Positions 6,127 to 6,306 of a stretch of 6,306 bases of DNA are shown one piece after another. Location: NCBI GenBank assembly GCA_049511115.1, contig JBEKYH010000312.1, forward strand, positions 1 through 6,306, given 5' to 3'. A model generated the notes under the pieces. It searched no databases, was not told the origin of the DNA, and saw only the letters and a list, made by a program, of their open reading frames with translations. The position numbers and the translations under genes are program-made. Numbering within the stretch: position 1 is the stretch's first letter; every line of letters starts with the position of its first letter. The DNA is from JBEKYH01 sp049511115. Its GTDB lineage: Bacteria > Planctomycetota > Phycisphaerae > Tepidisphaerales > Tepidisphaeraceae.

Positions 6127-6186
6127 CCCTCACTCCCCCCGTCTTTCCCCCTCTCCATTTACTCAGGGAGAGGGCCGGGGTGAGGG
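6127..6186. repeat. GC-rich palindromic dispersed-type repeat (CCCTCACCCC...GGGAGAGGG class)
   Basis: CCCTCTCC (6149-6156) pairs perfectly with GGAGAGGG (6167-6174) around a 10-base loop. Outer arms CCCTCACTCCCC (6127-6138) and CCGGGGTGAGGG (6175-6186) extend the inverted repeat with one mismatch, though the left arm contains about 10 unpaired bases between the inner and outer parts. Sequences of the type CCCTCACCCC..CCCTCTCCC are a familiar intergenic repeat in many GC-rich bacteria; translated, they give the typical spurious phrase LTPALS. The element lies just upstream of the putative purF promoter. It could act as a transcription terminator for a gene beyond the window edge or simply be a parasitic repeat. 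Confidence 0.65.
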
Positions 6187-6306
6187 TTCTTCGTTGGCCG
6201 CGCAAGCCGCGAATTCGCCGAATGGGATGTTGAAGCCTCTCAGCCAAGAACCAGGCGCTGCCGCAGACGGCGAGGAAACGGCAGGCGTCCTGTCCTGGCA
6301 TAGTCA

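Larger units (their letters stand above)
5979..6306. other. purF upstream intergenic region, no convincing gene
   Basis: This stretch holds the purF ribosome site, leader repeat, putative promoter and a palindromic repeat. Beyond about 6187 I see only GC-rich sequence with a small partial palindrome (AGGACAGGACGCCTG on the minus strand near 6284-6298). The 85-codon frame at 6044-6301 on the minus strand runs through the palindromic repeat and is probably spurious. Confidence 0.6.

Noticed and set aside
6044..6301. 85-codon minus-strand frame upstream of purF
   Set aside because: Its middle is the translated palindromic repeat (LTPALS phrase), it has no ribosome site I can see, and it runs over the putative promoter.

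Overview
The window reads as a chromosomal segment of a GC-rich bacterium, most likely a planctomycete (a Phycisphaerae-like lineage) or another member of the PVC group. This is an inference. It rests on strongly C/G-ending codons from about 1.1 kb onward, translation starts that mostly lack a Shine-Dalgarno, an ABC-2 permease fused to a CPBP protease, and dispersed intergenic repeats. No marker gene fixes the taxonomy.

Layout. (1) 1-1021, plus strand: two overlapping genes of unknown function. The first carries a conserved tryptophan-rich helical C-terminal domain. The second is a DUF7689-like protein with Cys and His motifs that resemble a papain-like enzyme. This stretch is less GC-rich than the rest and looks like an accessory module. 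(2) 1095-1595, minus strand: one unrecognised gene of about 166 aa. (3) 1596-1765: a divergent intergenic region dominated by a TCCTCAG heptamer array and its inverted copy. (4) 1766-4570, plus strand: a two-gene transporter operon, a NatA-type ATPase followed by a NatB-type permease with a C-terminal CPBP (Rce1/Abi) intramembrane protease domain. (5) 4536-5978, minus strand: purF, the first committed enzyme of purine synthesis, of the [4Fe-4S] propeptide-bearing type. It overlaps the transporter gene tail to tail by 35 bp. (6) 5979-6306: the purF upstream region, with a good Shine-Dalgarno, a short tandem repeat in the leader, a plausible sigma70-type promoter and a palindromic dispersed repeat. 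No further convincing gene is visible there.

Functionally, the ATPase and the permease-protease should form one membrane exporter. purF is an unrelated housekeeping gene. The first two genes probably act together. The most notable items are the DUF7689-like pair with its possible catalytic triad, the permease-protease fusion, the heptamer palindrome between divergent genes, and the repeats upstream of purF. I found no CRISPR array, transposase, tRNA or rRNA.
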